A stretch of DNA of 64,000 bases from Methanotrichaceae archaeon (GTDB lineage Archaea > Halobacteriota > Methanosarcinia > Methanotrichales > Methanotrichaceae), in the NCBI GenBank assembly GCA_013178225.1, contig JABLXE010000013.1:62001-126000 (forward strand), written 5' to 3'. Position 1 is the first letter of the stretch. Every line of letters begins with the position of its first letter. Made by a program: the position numbers and the translations under genes. The notes under the pieces are model-generated. The model was not told the DNA's origin. It saw nothing but the letters and a program-made list of their open reading frames with translations, and ran no database searches. Of the stretch, positions 51,064 through 59,200 are shown in pieces.

Positions 51064-51711
51064 ATGGATGCCAAAGGAAAGTATGTTTACTGCATTATTG
51101 GCAGTCCCGGCGAGAGGAAGACCTTTGACATTTCCGGTTTTATGGGGAGTGAGGTCTATGCCCTCCTCTACAGAGACGTCTCTCCAGTAGTTAGCGATGT
51201 TCCATTCAGAGAATATGCTGTGAACGAGGAAGAGGTCGAAGGTCACAGGAGGGTGGTCGAAGAAGTGATGAAAGACCACAGCGTGCTTCCTGTTGCATAC
51301 GGCATGTCCTTTAAGAACCGAAAATTGCTTCAGATCGCCATGGCAGCGGGCTATCCCGCCATGCAGAAGGCTTTTTCGACAGTGGATGGCAAGGTGGAGC
51401 TTGGGGTCAAGGTCTTTTTGCCCAGAAGTGCCGACTGGAATGACGAACGCAAGAGATGCTGCAGAGATGATTTTCTCTCGAATTTGCAGAACGCCGCCGC
51501 CGACCACAAGGAACTGAAGCTTTTCAGCGATCGATTAATTCTTAACGATGCCTACCTGGTAAAGAAAAATAGGATTGATGAATTTTCCCAACTGGTTAGC
51601 CAGCTCTCCTCAAGGTATGACGATGCCAGGGTACAGTACTCCGGACCCTGGCCGGCCTACAACTTCGTGGATATCCACATACTGGGAAAGAAGCGAAAGG
51701 GGTTCAGGTAG
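51064..51711 (+). CDS. gvpF: Gas vesicle protein GvpF (GvpF/L family)
   Basis: The 215-residue protein (from ATG 51064, MDAKGKYVYCIIGSPGE) has the GvpF/L pattern: an N-terminal YVYCI strand, REYAVNEEEVEGHRRVVEEV, SVLPVAYGMSFKNRKLL and a C-terminal YSGPWPAYNFVDIHI. GvpF is a minor wall-associated protein thought to chaperone GvpA. It is followed directly by gvpG, with no gap. Confidence 0.93.
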   Translation: MDAKGKYVYCIIGSPGERKTFDISGFMGSEVYALLYRDVSPVVSDVPFREYAVNEEEVEGHRRVVEEVMKDHSVLPVAYGMSFKNRKLLQIAMAAGYPAMQKAFSTVDGKVELGVKVFLPRSADWNDERKRCCRDDFLSNLQNAAADHKELKLFSDRLILNDAYLVKKNRIDEFSQLVSQLSSRYDDARVQYSGPWPAYNFVDIHILGKKRKGFR

Positions 51712-51993
51712 ATGTTCTTCGTGGACGATCTTCTCCTCCGAAGCGTGGGTCTGTCGCTTCCCGGCCTGGATATGATCTGGACGCTGGAACAGGTCCACAA
51801 GTTTGCTCTAAAGGAATTGTACAACCCGGAGAAGATCAAAGCCCGCATCAAAGAGACCCGGCTGCTCTATGAGTTCGGAGAGATCTCCCGGGCGGAATAC
51901 GAACGAACTAATTCAATGTTGATTAACAAGCTAAAACTTGCAGAAAAAGCTGAAAAAATGGATCTGGGCTCAAGGCTCGATCTGCTGGGATGA
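51712..51993 (+). CDS. gvpG: Gas vesicle protein GvpG
   Basis: The 93-residue protein begins MFFVDDLLLRSVGLSLPGLD and has the GvpG helix ELYNPEKIKARIKETRLLYE with EYERTNSMLINKLKLAEK. GvpG is a helical accessory protein. It starts at the base after the gvpF stop and overlaps the next small gene by four bases (ATGA). Confidence 0.92.
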   Translation: MFFVDDLLLRSVGLSLPGLDMIWTLEQVHKFALKELYNPEKIKARIKETRLLYEFGEISRAEYERTNSMLINKLKLAEKAEKMDLGSRLDLLG

Positions 51994-52190
51994 ATATGGT
52001 CGAAATTAAAAAAAGGGCAGCCCGTTCAGAATCTACAACCGGTCTTCTCCAGGTCCTGGAGGAGATGGACCGGAAAGGACAGAAGCAAAAAGACCTGAGA
52101 GGAGATGTCATAGGCCCCTTCTTCTCTCGAGCCGTTTATAATTGCGAGATCCGGATCGGCCTGCCGAGACGGACCAGGGCCAAAAATTGA
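51990..52190 (+). CDS. Small gas vesicle cluster protein at the gvpH position
   Basis: The 66-residue protein overlaps gvpG by ATGA. It has TGLLQVLEEMDRKGQKQKDL and ends AVYNCEIRIGLPRRTRAKN. This resembles the N-terminal part of Hsp20-type GvpH proteins (LxxLLexLxxLxxkG ... YxxxIRIGL), and the region near residues 60-110 of the GvpH gene at 52873. No Hsp20 domain is attached. In haloarchaea gvpH also follows gvpG. It may be a separated N-terminal half. Confidence 0.5.
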   Translation: MNMVEIKKRAARSESTTGLLQVLEEMDRKGQKQKDLRGDVIGPFFSRAVYNCEIRIGLPRRTRAKN

Positions 52191-52219
52191 ATGATGCCTA
52201 TAAGGATTGAGGTTTGTTC

Positions 52220-52495
52220 ATGCTATCGTCACAAATCTTGGAGAACAAGAGGAAGCAGCACAATCAGGTTCTAGCTCACAAGAGGAAGATACGGGATGAA
52301 GTCAACCCCCAGCTTCGGGCCGCGAAGAGAAGCTGGAGCGATGCCTCAAAGGAGAACAAATTAAAGATAAAATTGATGTGGCATGAGCAAAAATGCAGGG
52401 TTCAAGGGCATCAGAGGCAGCAGAAGATCAAACACAAGGCCCAAATTTTAGCTCACAAGCGGAGAATAAAGCGGGAGATGTTAAACAGAAGGTAG
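52220..52495 (+). CDS. Basic gas vesicle cluster protein at the gvpI position
   Basis: The 91-residue protein (ATG 52220) is very rich in Lys, Arg, Gln and His, with an internal repeat: QVLAHKRKIRDE near the start and QILAHKRRIKRE near the end. It has a Trp-containing middle (KRSWSDASKENKLKIKLMW). No domain is recognised. Haloarchaeal GvpI is also small and basic and also precedes gvpJ, so it may be the equivalent. RNA or protein binding is possible. Confidence 0.5.
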   Translation: MLSSQILENKRKQHNQVLAHKRKIRDEVNPQLRAAKRSWSDASKENKLKIKLMWHEQKCRVQGHQRQQKIKHKAQILAHKRRIKREMLNRR

Positions 52496-52499
52496 GGCC

Positions 52500-52868
52500 A
52501 TGACGGGACTTTCATCCTCCAGGAATACAAATCTGGCCGACGTTATAGAGAGAATTCTGGACAAAGGACTGGTGATCAACGCCGATATAGCGGTGTCGGT
52601 GGCAGGAACGGAGCTTCTGGGAATCAAGATCCGGGCCACGCTGGCGTCATTTGAGACCGCAGCCAGATACGGCCTTGAGCTTCCCTCTGGAACCAACCTG
52701 AATGCCCCTGGCTGGAGAGAGATCGATCGCCCCAAAGCGTACTGTCCGGAATGCGGCAACAGGAGGGATGAAGACCTCCTGAAGAGAGAGGGCTGTCCAA
52801 TTTGCGGATGGATAAGCCCGGTGCAGAGCCTGCCGGTGATAAATCACGGGCCGGAAAGATACGATTGA
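52500..52868 (+). CDS. gvpJ: GvpJ-type protein with C-terminal zinc ribbon
   Basis: The 122-residue protein has an N-terminal GvpA/GvpJ fold (NLADVIERILDKGLVINADI, VSVAGTELLGIKIRATLASF). The extra tail has YCPECGNRRDEDLLKREGCP followed by ICGW. The tail is a CX2C-X13-CX2C zinc ribbon. GvpJ-type proteins form the cone tips of vesicles. A zinc ribbon on a vesicle wall protein is unusual. Three bases separate it from the gene before. Confidence 0.85.
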   Translation: MTGLSSSRNTNLADVIERILDKGLVINADIAVSVAGTELLGIKIRATLASFETAARYGLELPSGTNLNAPGWREIDRPKAYCPECGNRRDEDLLKREGCPICGWISPVQSLPVINHGPERYD

Positions 52869-52872
52869 TAAA

Positions 52873-53484
52873 ATGGTGGATGACATGGAAAAAGAACCGA
52901 AGGACTGGGAGGATGCCAGGAAAGCCTATGAGGAGAGAATAGGACGTCTGGAGGAGAAAATTGAAGAACTGGAGAAGAAATCCGTTCGACAGGACGAGGA
53001 TATTCGCATCGAAGGCATCACAGAGAGCGTTATAGGTCAGTTCGTTCCCGGGCTGGGGGGGATTATAAAGGCTCTGGAACAGTCATCGCCTGAGTTCAAG
53101 AAGAAGATTGCCGAAACGGACGCCGAAATCAGACACAGGATTGACGTAGGATGGTCCAGCAAGCCGGTAGTGGATTATCATGTTTCCACCAGGCCGGTCA
53201 GACACGGCACCCGGAGAACGCCCCCACGGCCGGACAGCGTGAAGATGCCACAAGGCGGCCCGACAAGAGAGCCGATCGTGGACGTGCTGGAGGGCAAAGA
53301 CGAAATAACGGTTATTGCCGAGCTTCCTGGTGTGGCCGAGGATGAGCTTCTGGTGAGGCTTGAGGGAGATTTTCTGGAGATCTCGGCCGGTCAGCTTTGC
53401 AAGAAGGTGACCCTTCCCAGGAAGTCCAGGCGCATTTTAGAGAAGAGCTTCAAGAACGGCATACTCCAGATAAAGCTGGATTGA
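52873..53484 (+). CDS. gvpH: Hsp20-domain gas vesicle protein GvpH
   Basis: The 203-residue protein has an N-terminal coiled coil (YEERIGRLEEKIEELEKKSV) and a middle segment (ESVIGQFVPGLGGIIKALEQ). A C-terminal Hsp20/alpha-crystallin-like domain follows: EPIVDVLEGKDEITVIAELP, GVAEDELLVRLEGDFLEI and FKNGILQIKL. It is a chaperone-like accessory protein. It lies between gvpJ and gvpK, unlike haloarchaea where gvpH precedes gvpI. Confidence 0.85.
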   Translation: MVDDMEKEPKDWEDARKAYEERIGRLEEKIEELEKKSVRQDEDIRIEGITESVIGQFVPGLGGIIKALEQSSPEFKKKIAETDAEIRHRIDVGWSSKPVVDYHVSTRPVRHGTRRTPPRPDSVKMPQGGPTREPIVDVLEGKDEITVIAELPGVAEDELLVRLEGDFLEISAGQLCKKVTLPRKSRRILEKSFKNGILQIKLD

Positions 53485-53517
53485 CCGGGTTGGTTTTGAT
53501 CAGCTATCATAACTAAA

Positions 53518-53817
53518 ATGACCATAAATATCGATGAAGACAACCTGAAAGACGGCCTGCTGGGCCTGGTAATAGCGCTGGTGGAAGTGATACAGGAGCT
53601 GCTGGAGCGCCAGGCGGTCCGGAGGATGGAAAGCGGCTCCTTGAGCGATGCTGAGGTGGAAAGGCTGGGCATGGCTTTAATCGACCTGAAAGAATCCCTT
53701 GACCGGATAAAGTCCGACAACCGGCTCGACGATGCGGTCAGCTCGATCCGGCAGGGCCTGGACCAGATAGCTGAAGATCTGGTAGATCCTTTTCTCGATC
53801 AAGAGGAGGGGGCTTGA
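53518..53817 (+). CDS. gvpK: Gas vesicle protein GvpK
   Basis: The 99-residue protein has the GvpK pattern IDEDNLKDGLLGLVIALVEV, IQELLERQAVRRMESGSLSD and EVERLGMALIDLKESLDRI. GvpK is a small accessory protein, mostly helical. Its stop overlaps the region of the GvpL ribosome-binding site (GAGGAGGGGG). Confidence 0.93.
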   Translation: MTINIDEDNLKDGLLGLVIALVEVIQELLERQAVRRMESGSLSDAEVERLGMALIDLKESLDRIKSDNRLDDAVSSIRQGLDQIAEDLVDPFLDQEEGA

Positions 53818-53819
53818 TC

Positions 53820-54593
53820 GTGCAGGCCAGGTATCTTTACTCCGTGGTCAGATCAGGCTCTCAGGAGAACCTGGGAAACATCGGCATCCAGGAAAGTGAG
53901 GTCTATACAATTCCATTTCATGATCTGGCAGCAGTGGTGCACTCCTGTGAGGCTCAGCCCTACGATACCAGAGACAGGCGTCAGGCTGAGGAATGGGTTC
54001 TGGAGCACAGCTATGTGATAGATCAGGCCACGGCAAAGTACGGAACGGTGCTTCCCTTCTCGTTCGACGTTCTGCTAAAGGGCGATGACGCGGCGGTCCG
54101 AGACTGGCTGTGCAGGGGTTATCTGCACCTGAATTCGGAGCTATACCGCCTCAACGACTGTGCGGAGTATTCAATTCAGATCTATTACGATTACCACCTG
54201 CTGGCCGAAGATCTCATGAAGACGAACCCGGAACTGGCCCAGCTCAGGATTAAAATTGACCAACAGCCTAAGGGCAGAGCGTACCTGCAAAAACGCCAAT
54301 TCGAGATGCAGCTGCGGGAGCAGGTCTTGGGCCTGGCCCGGAAGACAGCAGACGGCTTATTCTCACAGATCGAGAAAAGGTGCCGGGAGATCCGAGTCGA
54401 AAAGGGAAGCAGCTCCAAAAAAGAGAGGTTCAAAGATAAGGAGCACCTGGTCTCCTTTGTTTGTCTTTTCACGGACGAGGAGATGGAGGAGATAGGCGAC
54501 CTGCTCGAAGATGTGGACAGCGATCCGGGATTTTCGGTCAGGTTCACCGGTCCCTGGGCACCTTTTAGCTTCGTTAGGCTGGAGGCAGAATGA
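53820..54593 (+). CDS. gvpL: Gas vesicle protein GvpL (GvpF/L family)
   Basis: The 257-residue protein, from GTG 53820 after GAGGAGGGGG, has the GvpF/L features QARYLYSVVRSG, AEEWVLEHSYVIDQATAKYG, TVLPFSFDVLLKGDDAAVRD and a C-terminal FTGPWAPFSFVRLE. It is the second GvpF/L protein of the cluster. GvpL links minor Gvp proteins during assembly in haloarchaea. It overlaps gvpM by four bases (ATGA). Confidence 0.93.
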   Translation: MQARYLYSVVRSGSQENLGNIGIQESEVYTIPFHDLAAVVHSCEAQPYDTRDRRQAEEWVLEHSYVIDQATAKYGTVLPFSFDVLLKGDDAAVRDWLCRGYLHLNSELYRLNDCAEYSIQIYYDYHLLAEDLMKTNPELAQLRIKIDQQPKGRAYLQKRQFEMQLREQVLGLARKTADGLFSQIEKRCREIRVEKGSSSKKERFKDKEHLVSFVCLFTDEEMEEIGDLLEDVDSDPGFSVRFTGPWAPFSFVRLEAE

Positions 54594-55141
54594 ATCCGGA
54601 AAGAGAGAGCTGCCTGGTGGAGGTCCTGGACCGTCTCCTGAACAGAGGTGTGATATTGAACGCCGACCTCATAATAACTGTGGCGGGCGTCCCGCTAATC
54701 GGACTGAACCTGAGGGCAGCACTGGCGAGCATGGAAACCATGCTGCAGTACGGCGTAATGGATTCGTGGGACCGCCGAAGCCGGGATAGCTTCACTTCAT
54801 CCGAGGTCAGCCCTCCACTGCAGGAAGGCGAGCACATAATCCTGAAGTCGTTCGGATACGTCTGGCAGAATTGGGCCTCCACAGGAAACTGGATACCTGG
54901 GAGCTGGTATCTCACCAGCAGAAGGTTGCTCTTATGGAGGAAGTCTCCAGGAGAGGCCGTGTTTGAGATCTCGCTGGAGAGAATCCAGATCCTAAAAGTG
55001 GTAGAAGCTCCCGAGAGAGAACGATCTGAGCTGGACCTGTTATATTCGGGCGGTGTGGCGCGCATTTATGTTTCCGATCTGGAAGAGTTCAGATCGGAGC
55101 TGTATCAAGCCCTGGCATCAGCCAGAGCGCTGGTGAGCTGA
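54590..55141 (+). CDS. gvpM: GvpM/J-type protein with C-terminal PH/GRAM-like domain
   Basis: The first 65 residues are a GvpA/J/M fold (CLVEVLDRLLNRGVILNADL, ITVAGVPLIGLNLRAALASM). The remaining 115 residues form a separate domain: EGEHIILKSFGYVWQNWAST, IPGSWYLTSRRLLLWRKSPG, EISLERIQILKVVEAP and ARIYVSDLEEFRSELYQAL. This matches the pattern of GRAM or bacterial PH-like domains, which bind lipids or proteins. Ordinary GvpM is about 80 residues. The tail may tether the growing vesicle to a membrane or scaffold. Confidence 0.85.
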   Translation: MNPERESCLVEVLDRLLNRGVILNADLIITVAGVPLIGLNLRAALASMETMLQYGVMDSWDRRSRDSFTSSEVSPPLQEGEHIILKSFGYVWQNWASTGNWIPGSWYLTSRRLLLWRKSPGEAVFEISLERIQILKVVEAPERERSELDLLYSGGVARIYVSDLEEFRSELYQALASARALVS

Positions 55142-55213
55142 GGCGGGGGCTTTTTTCCCGGTAATCAAGCGGCCATCGAGCCTTTTCAGTCCGGGCCGGC
55201 CGGGCCTCCCCAC

Positions 55214-55804
55214 TTAATCCAGGCATTTCACATCGATGTCTCTGGCAAGCCTGGAAACCACATTGTGCGATGCTCCTATGAAAAGCAGCCCTGTCTCCCC
55301 CTCCTTCAGCGTCGAATCGATGCTGTGGGCGATGAAGGCATCTCTTTCTGCAAGCAGTCCGGCGCTTGCTGCATCATACTCTGCAGCTGCCTTTTGCCGA
55401 TCTGAATCGCTCTTGGCGTCCACTATGGCCTTGATATAGCCGTATTCCCGCCGGAGGAGGTCGGGGCTCTCGGTGGCCTCAATTGTGGCACCCCTATCCA
55501 TCAAGTTTTTTATAATGCCGTAGTTCCTGCTTCCCTTGGCGGCAGTCTCTTCGACAATCCGCTTACCCAAATCGCCGGCACAGGGAAGGCCATCCTGATA
55601 TATGCGAACTTTTTCCATATCCAGTCCCTGTGCTGTTACTTCCTGCTCGACATCGCTCCAAAAGCGCTCGATCCGGCGCTGGTTCTCTTCCCAGCGCTGC
55701 CTTCCCATCTTGGAGACGCCTTCCCTCACCAGGCTTTCCTGCATGGAACCCATATCCGATGGAGTATGCACGATTCTAATCACGATCAGCTTTCTCATGA
55801 GCAT
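55214..55804 (-). CDS. Conserved hypothetical protein (HTPSDMGSM family)
   Basis: The 196-residue cytoplasmic protein begins MRKLIVIRIVHTPSDMGSMQ (ATG 55798) and contains MGRQRWEENQRRIERFWSDV, RIYQDGLPCAGDLGKRIVEE, RGATIEATESPDLLRREYGY and GLLFIGASHNVVSRL. I remember similar proteins in bacteria and archaea annotated only as hypothetical. The conserved His, Asp and Glu residues suggest an enzyme. It is convergent with gvpM, with a 72-base gap. It has no partner gene. Confidence 0.6.
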   Translation of the reverse strand: MLMRKLIVIRIVHTPSDMGSMQESLVREGVSKMGRQRWEENQRRIERFWSDVEQEVTAQGLDMEKVRIYQDGLPCAGDLGKRIVEETAAKGSRNYGIIKNLMDRGATIEATESPDLLRREYGYIKAIVDAKSDSDRQKAAAEYDAASAGLLAERDAFIAHSIDSTLKEGETGLLFIGASHNVVSRLARDIDVKCLD

Positions 55805-55977
55805 CTCCCTATTTTTCCCTCTATTATTTTGAAATCCAGACCTTTCCTCCTTTTCCTATCAAAGAATTTAAAAATGTTCCCTGGAGTAGGAGGCATATTT
55901 CTGGGCGGTGTTTCTGGTAACGTTCCAGGAAGATCTTTTCCAAAATTGGGCTGGAAGAATTTCCGGCCGCGCAGCTT

Positions 55978-57873
55978 TCACGGCTTCTGCTCCCTGAAGC
56001 CCATCCTGATCTCGTAGACCTCTTCCTCCAGCTTCTTCTGCACATCAAATCCCATCTTCTCGAACAACCTGATCATGGACCGGTTCTCAGCCAGGACTTC
56101 GGCCGTGAATCCCAGCAGCCCCTGCCTGCGAGCCAGATAAGTGAGATATGAGAGGAGCATGGTCCCCACTCCCTGCTTCTGGTAGTCATCCCGAACCACC
56201 AGTGCCACTTCTGCGGTGTGCATGTCGCGGTTCACTTCGTACTGGCCAAGGCCGATCAGGGTCTCACGGTCCGCCGCCTCGATAAGCGCCAGTATCACCA
56301 TCTTTCGGGAGTAGTCTATCACCCCGAACTCCTGCAGCCGCTGGTGAGGCATGTCCTTTCGGGCCGAGAAGAACCTCAGGTACATGCTCTCATCAGACAG
56401 AGAGTAGAAGAAGTCTTTTAACAGGGGCTCATCGCTGATCTTCACCGGCCGCAGGAATATCAGCAGGCCGGAGCTGCTGGTCCTCCAGGTCTCCAGGTTG
56501 GCCGGATACTCGCCCTTCTTGCCCGGAATGAAGGCCTGATCGCGGTAGATGAGAGTTCTCTGCTTGGCCTCCTGGATCAGCCAGGGCCGGAACTTGGGGT
56601 GGGCTATGGCTATCAGATCCATGGCCCTCTCCCGGATGTTCTTGCCGTGGAGATAGGCGATGCCGTACTCAGTCACCACGTAGTGCACATCACCGCGAGT
56701 GAGCGTGACGCCTGCTCCCTCCTGCAGCACGGGAACGATTCTGGAGATGCTGTCGTTGAGCGCAGTAGAGGGAAGCGCCAGGATGGTCTTTCCCTCCCGG
56801 GCCATGACCGAACCCCTCATGAAGTCAGCCTGCCCGCCGATCCCGCTGTAAAACATATAGCCCAGGGACTCAGCCGTGGCCTGGCCGGTGAGGTCGATCT
56901 CCATGGCGCTGTTGATGGCGGTCATGCGGTAATTCCTGGCGATTATCATCGGGTTGTTGGTGTAGTCTATTCTCTTGAAGTCCACCGCGGGATTCTCGTC
57001 CAGGAAATCGTAGGTGTCCCGGCTGCCCATGCAGAAGGTGGCTATGGTCTTTCCCGGGTTGTTGGCCTTGCGGGAGTTGTCCACGACCTCCTTCTTCATC
57101 AGGTCCACTATGCCGTCGCTCAAAAGCTCGGTGTGCACTCCCAGGTTCTTCTTCTCCCCCAGGTGGGGAAGGACAGCGTCCGGGACCATTCCGTAGCCCA
57201 CCTGGATAGTGGAGCCGTCTTCGATTATGCGGGCAACATACCCTCCAATCTTGCGCACGATATCGCTCGGGGCCCTGATCGAATACTCCAGCAGCGGCTC
57301 GTCGTGAGGCAGGATGAAGTCCAGGTCCTTTAGGTGGATGAACCCGTCTCCGTGGGTTCGGGGCATGCTGGAGTTTACCTGGGCGATGACGACAGATGCC
57401 GTCTCAGTGGCAGCCTTCACGATGTCAACGCTTATCCCCAGGCTGACGTAGCCGTGTTTGTCGGGAAGGGAGGTCTGGATTAGTGCCACATCGATGGGCA
57501 CGATCCTCCTCCTGAACAGGTCGGGAACCTCGGAGAGAAAGATGGGCGTATAGTCTGCTGCTCCTCTGTTGACGGCGTTTCTGCTGCTGTCGCCCACGAA
57601 GAAGGAATCTAGCCGGAAATTATCCCTGAACTTCTCGTCGGTATAGGGAGCCACCCCCAGGGTCCAGACGTGCATGACCTCGGCATCGAAGAAGGCTTTG
57701 GGATGACCCCGCACGTAGTTTACCAGCGCTTTTACCAGGTATTGCGGCTCGCCGCAGCCAGTGCCTATGAATATTCTGTCTCCGGCGTGGATGTGGCCGA
57801 AGATCTCTTCTTCCGAGGCGAACTTCTCGGGGTACGCTTTACGGAAATCCTCCAACTGCTTCCCATCATTCAA
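55978..57873 (-). CDS. Acetyl-CoA hydrolase/CoA-transferase fused to a GNAT domain, copy 1
   Basis: The 631-residue protein has a CoA-transferase part of about 450 residues (GDRIFIGTGCGEPQYLVKAL, YFLSE-like VALIQTSLPDKHGYVSLG, YTNNPMIIARNYRMTAINSA, YSGIGGQADFMRG, TEYGIAYLHGKNIRERAMDL). A C-terminal GNAT domain follows (FLRPVKISDEPLLKDFFYSL, ALVVRDDYQKQGVGTMLLSY). The fusion probably moves CoA between short acyl groups while the GNAT part acetylates an unknown amine. TTG 57873 follows GAGGTC. It is a paralogue of the gene at 60305. Confidence 0.88.
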   Translation of the reverse strand: MNDGKQLEDFRKAYPEKFASEEEIFGHIHAGDRIFIGTGCGEPQYLVKALVNYVRGHPKAFFDAEVMHVWTLGVAPYTDEKFRDNFRLDSFFVGDSSRNAVNRGAADYTPIFLSEVPDLFRRRIVPIDVALIQTSLPDKHGYVSLGISVDIVKAATETASVVIAQVNSSMPRTHGDGFIHLKDLDFILPHDEPLLEYSIRAPSDIVRKIGGYVARIIEDGSTIQVGYGMVPDAVLPHLGEKKNLGVHTELLSDGIVDLMKKEVVDNSRKANNPGKTIATFCMGSRDTYDFLDENPAVDFKRIDYTNNPMIIARNYRMTAINSAMEIDLTGQATAESLGYMFYSGIGGQADFMRGSVMAREGKTILALPSTALNDSISRIVPVLQEGAGVTLTRGDVHYVVTEYGIAYLHGKNIRERAMDLIAIAHPKFRPWLIQEAKQRTLIYRDQAFIPGKKGEYPANLETWRTSSSGLLIFLRPVKISDEPLLKDFFYSLSDESMYLRFFSARKDMPHQRLQEFGVIDYSRKMVILALIEAADRETLIGLGQYEVNRDMHTAEVALVVRDDYQKQGVGTMLLSYLTYLARRQGLLGFTAEVLAENRSMIRLFEKMGFDVQKKLEEEVYEIRMGFREQKP

Positions 57874-58152
57874 GACTTTGACCTCAAATTTAGCTTACGC
57901 TTATTGATTTTGCCACACCACTTTCTAAATTAAAAGGTTGCTTCAGATATAAGTTTTTTCTCAATATTATTTATCCCAGAATCGTTAGTATATTGATTCA
58001 GAAGCCTGGAGATAGATCTCAGCTGCTTCTGCAGCCCAGGAGACGGTCCGGACGAAAGTGGGTGATCAGAAGGCCTCCATTGAATTTAGCCACTACCTAA
58101 TTTTATAATTTATATTTGATAATCATTGGCGGGACGGTTAGAGTTGAAAACA

Positions 58153-59118
58153 TCATTCTTCCTCTCTCTTCGAAAGCCCGTCTTTTATGGATATCTCGGG
58201 GAATCCCACGATGTCGAAGGTCGCGGATGCGATCTTGATTCCTTCTGAGGCTTCGATCTCCTCCAAGATCATCTGGCTTATCCGGCTTCTCGTAATCCGC
58301 CTCTGCCTGGCCGGGATTACGTATCTGGCTGTGAGTTCTATCCAGTTGTCAGTCAGCCTCATGAATATGTCGGCTTCGAGAGAGCGCTTTGAGAGCAGAT
58401 ATTTCTTCTCCATGGTGGCGATCTCTTGCTCTGCCACATCCTTGGCTGTCGCAGTCTCCCTTCGAATGATATTCAGGATCAGCGATCGAGCCTGTCTCCA
58501 GTCGCTTTCGTAGGTTATGGGAACGGTGATCTCATCCCAAAGGAAATTGAAATCTCTGGTGTAATTGTTTAGAGTTCCGCCCAGTACGTAGCTGTTGGGG
58601 AGCACGGAGAGCCTTCCAGTGTGCTGGTCTCCTGATACCCATTCGTTGGTCTCCATGAGGGTCGTGTACAGTATGCCTATGTCTATCACGTCTCCCTTCT
58701 TGGATCCGATCTCGATCCTGTCTCCTACTTTATAAATACCGTTTACATATATGATTGAACCACCGGCGAAGTTCCTGGCCACGTCCTGCATGGTGATGGT
58801 GAAGGCGGCAGCAACCAGGCCGAAACCGAAAAGCAGGGCCTGGATGTTCTCGACCCAGATCGCAGCTATTGCAGCGACAATTGCGAAAATATAGCCCGTA
58901 AAGGCCACTTTGGAGAGATAGTATCTCCTATCGGGCAGTTCAATTCTGGTTATTATTCTATCCTGGACTATGATTTTAAATACGAAATATATCGCGGCCA
59001 GAGCAAAGACGGTAGCCGCTCCTCTGGTCAAGGTGATCTCGCCCAGCCAGCGGTTCGCCAGCAAAATAAAGGAGCCTGCAAATAATAGGAGTCCCAGCGT
59101 CAGCCATCGTCTTGCCAT
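58153..59118 (-). CDS. MscS-family mechanosensitive channel
   Basis: From ATG 59118 (MARRWLTLGLLLFAGSFILL) the 321-residue protein has four hydrophobic segments. The MscS pore and beta-domain follow: VAAAFTITMQDVARNFAGGS, YVNGIYKVGDRIEIGSKKGD and ERDPN-like LPNSYVLGGTLNNYTRDFNF. It opens under membrane tension to release solutes after osmotic downshock. It lies between the two CoA-transferase fusions in the same orientation as DUF389. Confidence 0.85.
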   Translation of the reverse strand: MARRWLTLGLLLFAGSFILLANRWLGEITLTRGAATVFALAAIYFVFKIIVQDRIITRIELPDRRYYLSKVAFTGYIFAIVAAIAAIWVENIQALLFGFGLVAAAFTITMQDVARNFAGGSIIYVNGIYKVGDRIEIGSKKGDVIDIGILYTTLMETNEWVSGDQHTGRLSVLPNSYVLGGTLNNYTRDFNFLWDEITVPITYESDWRQARSLILNIIRRETATAKDVAEQEIATMEKKYLLSKRSLEADIFMRLTDNWIELTARYVIPARQRRITRSRISQMILEEIEASEGIKIASATFDIVGFPEISIKDGLSKREEE

Positions 59119-59200
59119 ATTGCACTTCCACAGAGAAATTTCTAGATATTGATTCCCCACCAATAATTAAAATTTTTCGGATTATTGGCGGCGGGAGAGC

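Noticed and set aside
55146-55165. Terminator hairpin after gvpM (CGGGGGCTTTTTTCCCGG)
   Set aside because: Only four to five pairs can form and the T-run is in the loop; it may still be an oligo-T terminator but the structure is weak.
56599-57333. 244-codon plus-strand frame
   Set aside because: It is antisense to the CoA-transferase fusion and has no independent support; the same holds for 61178-61855.
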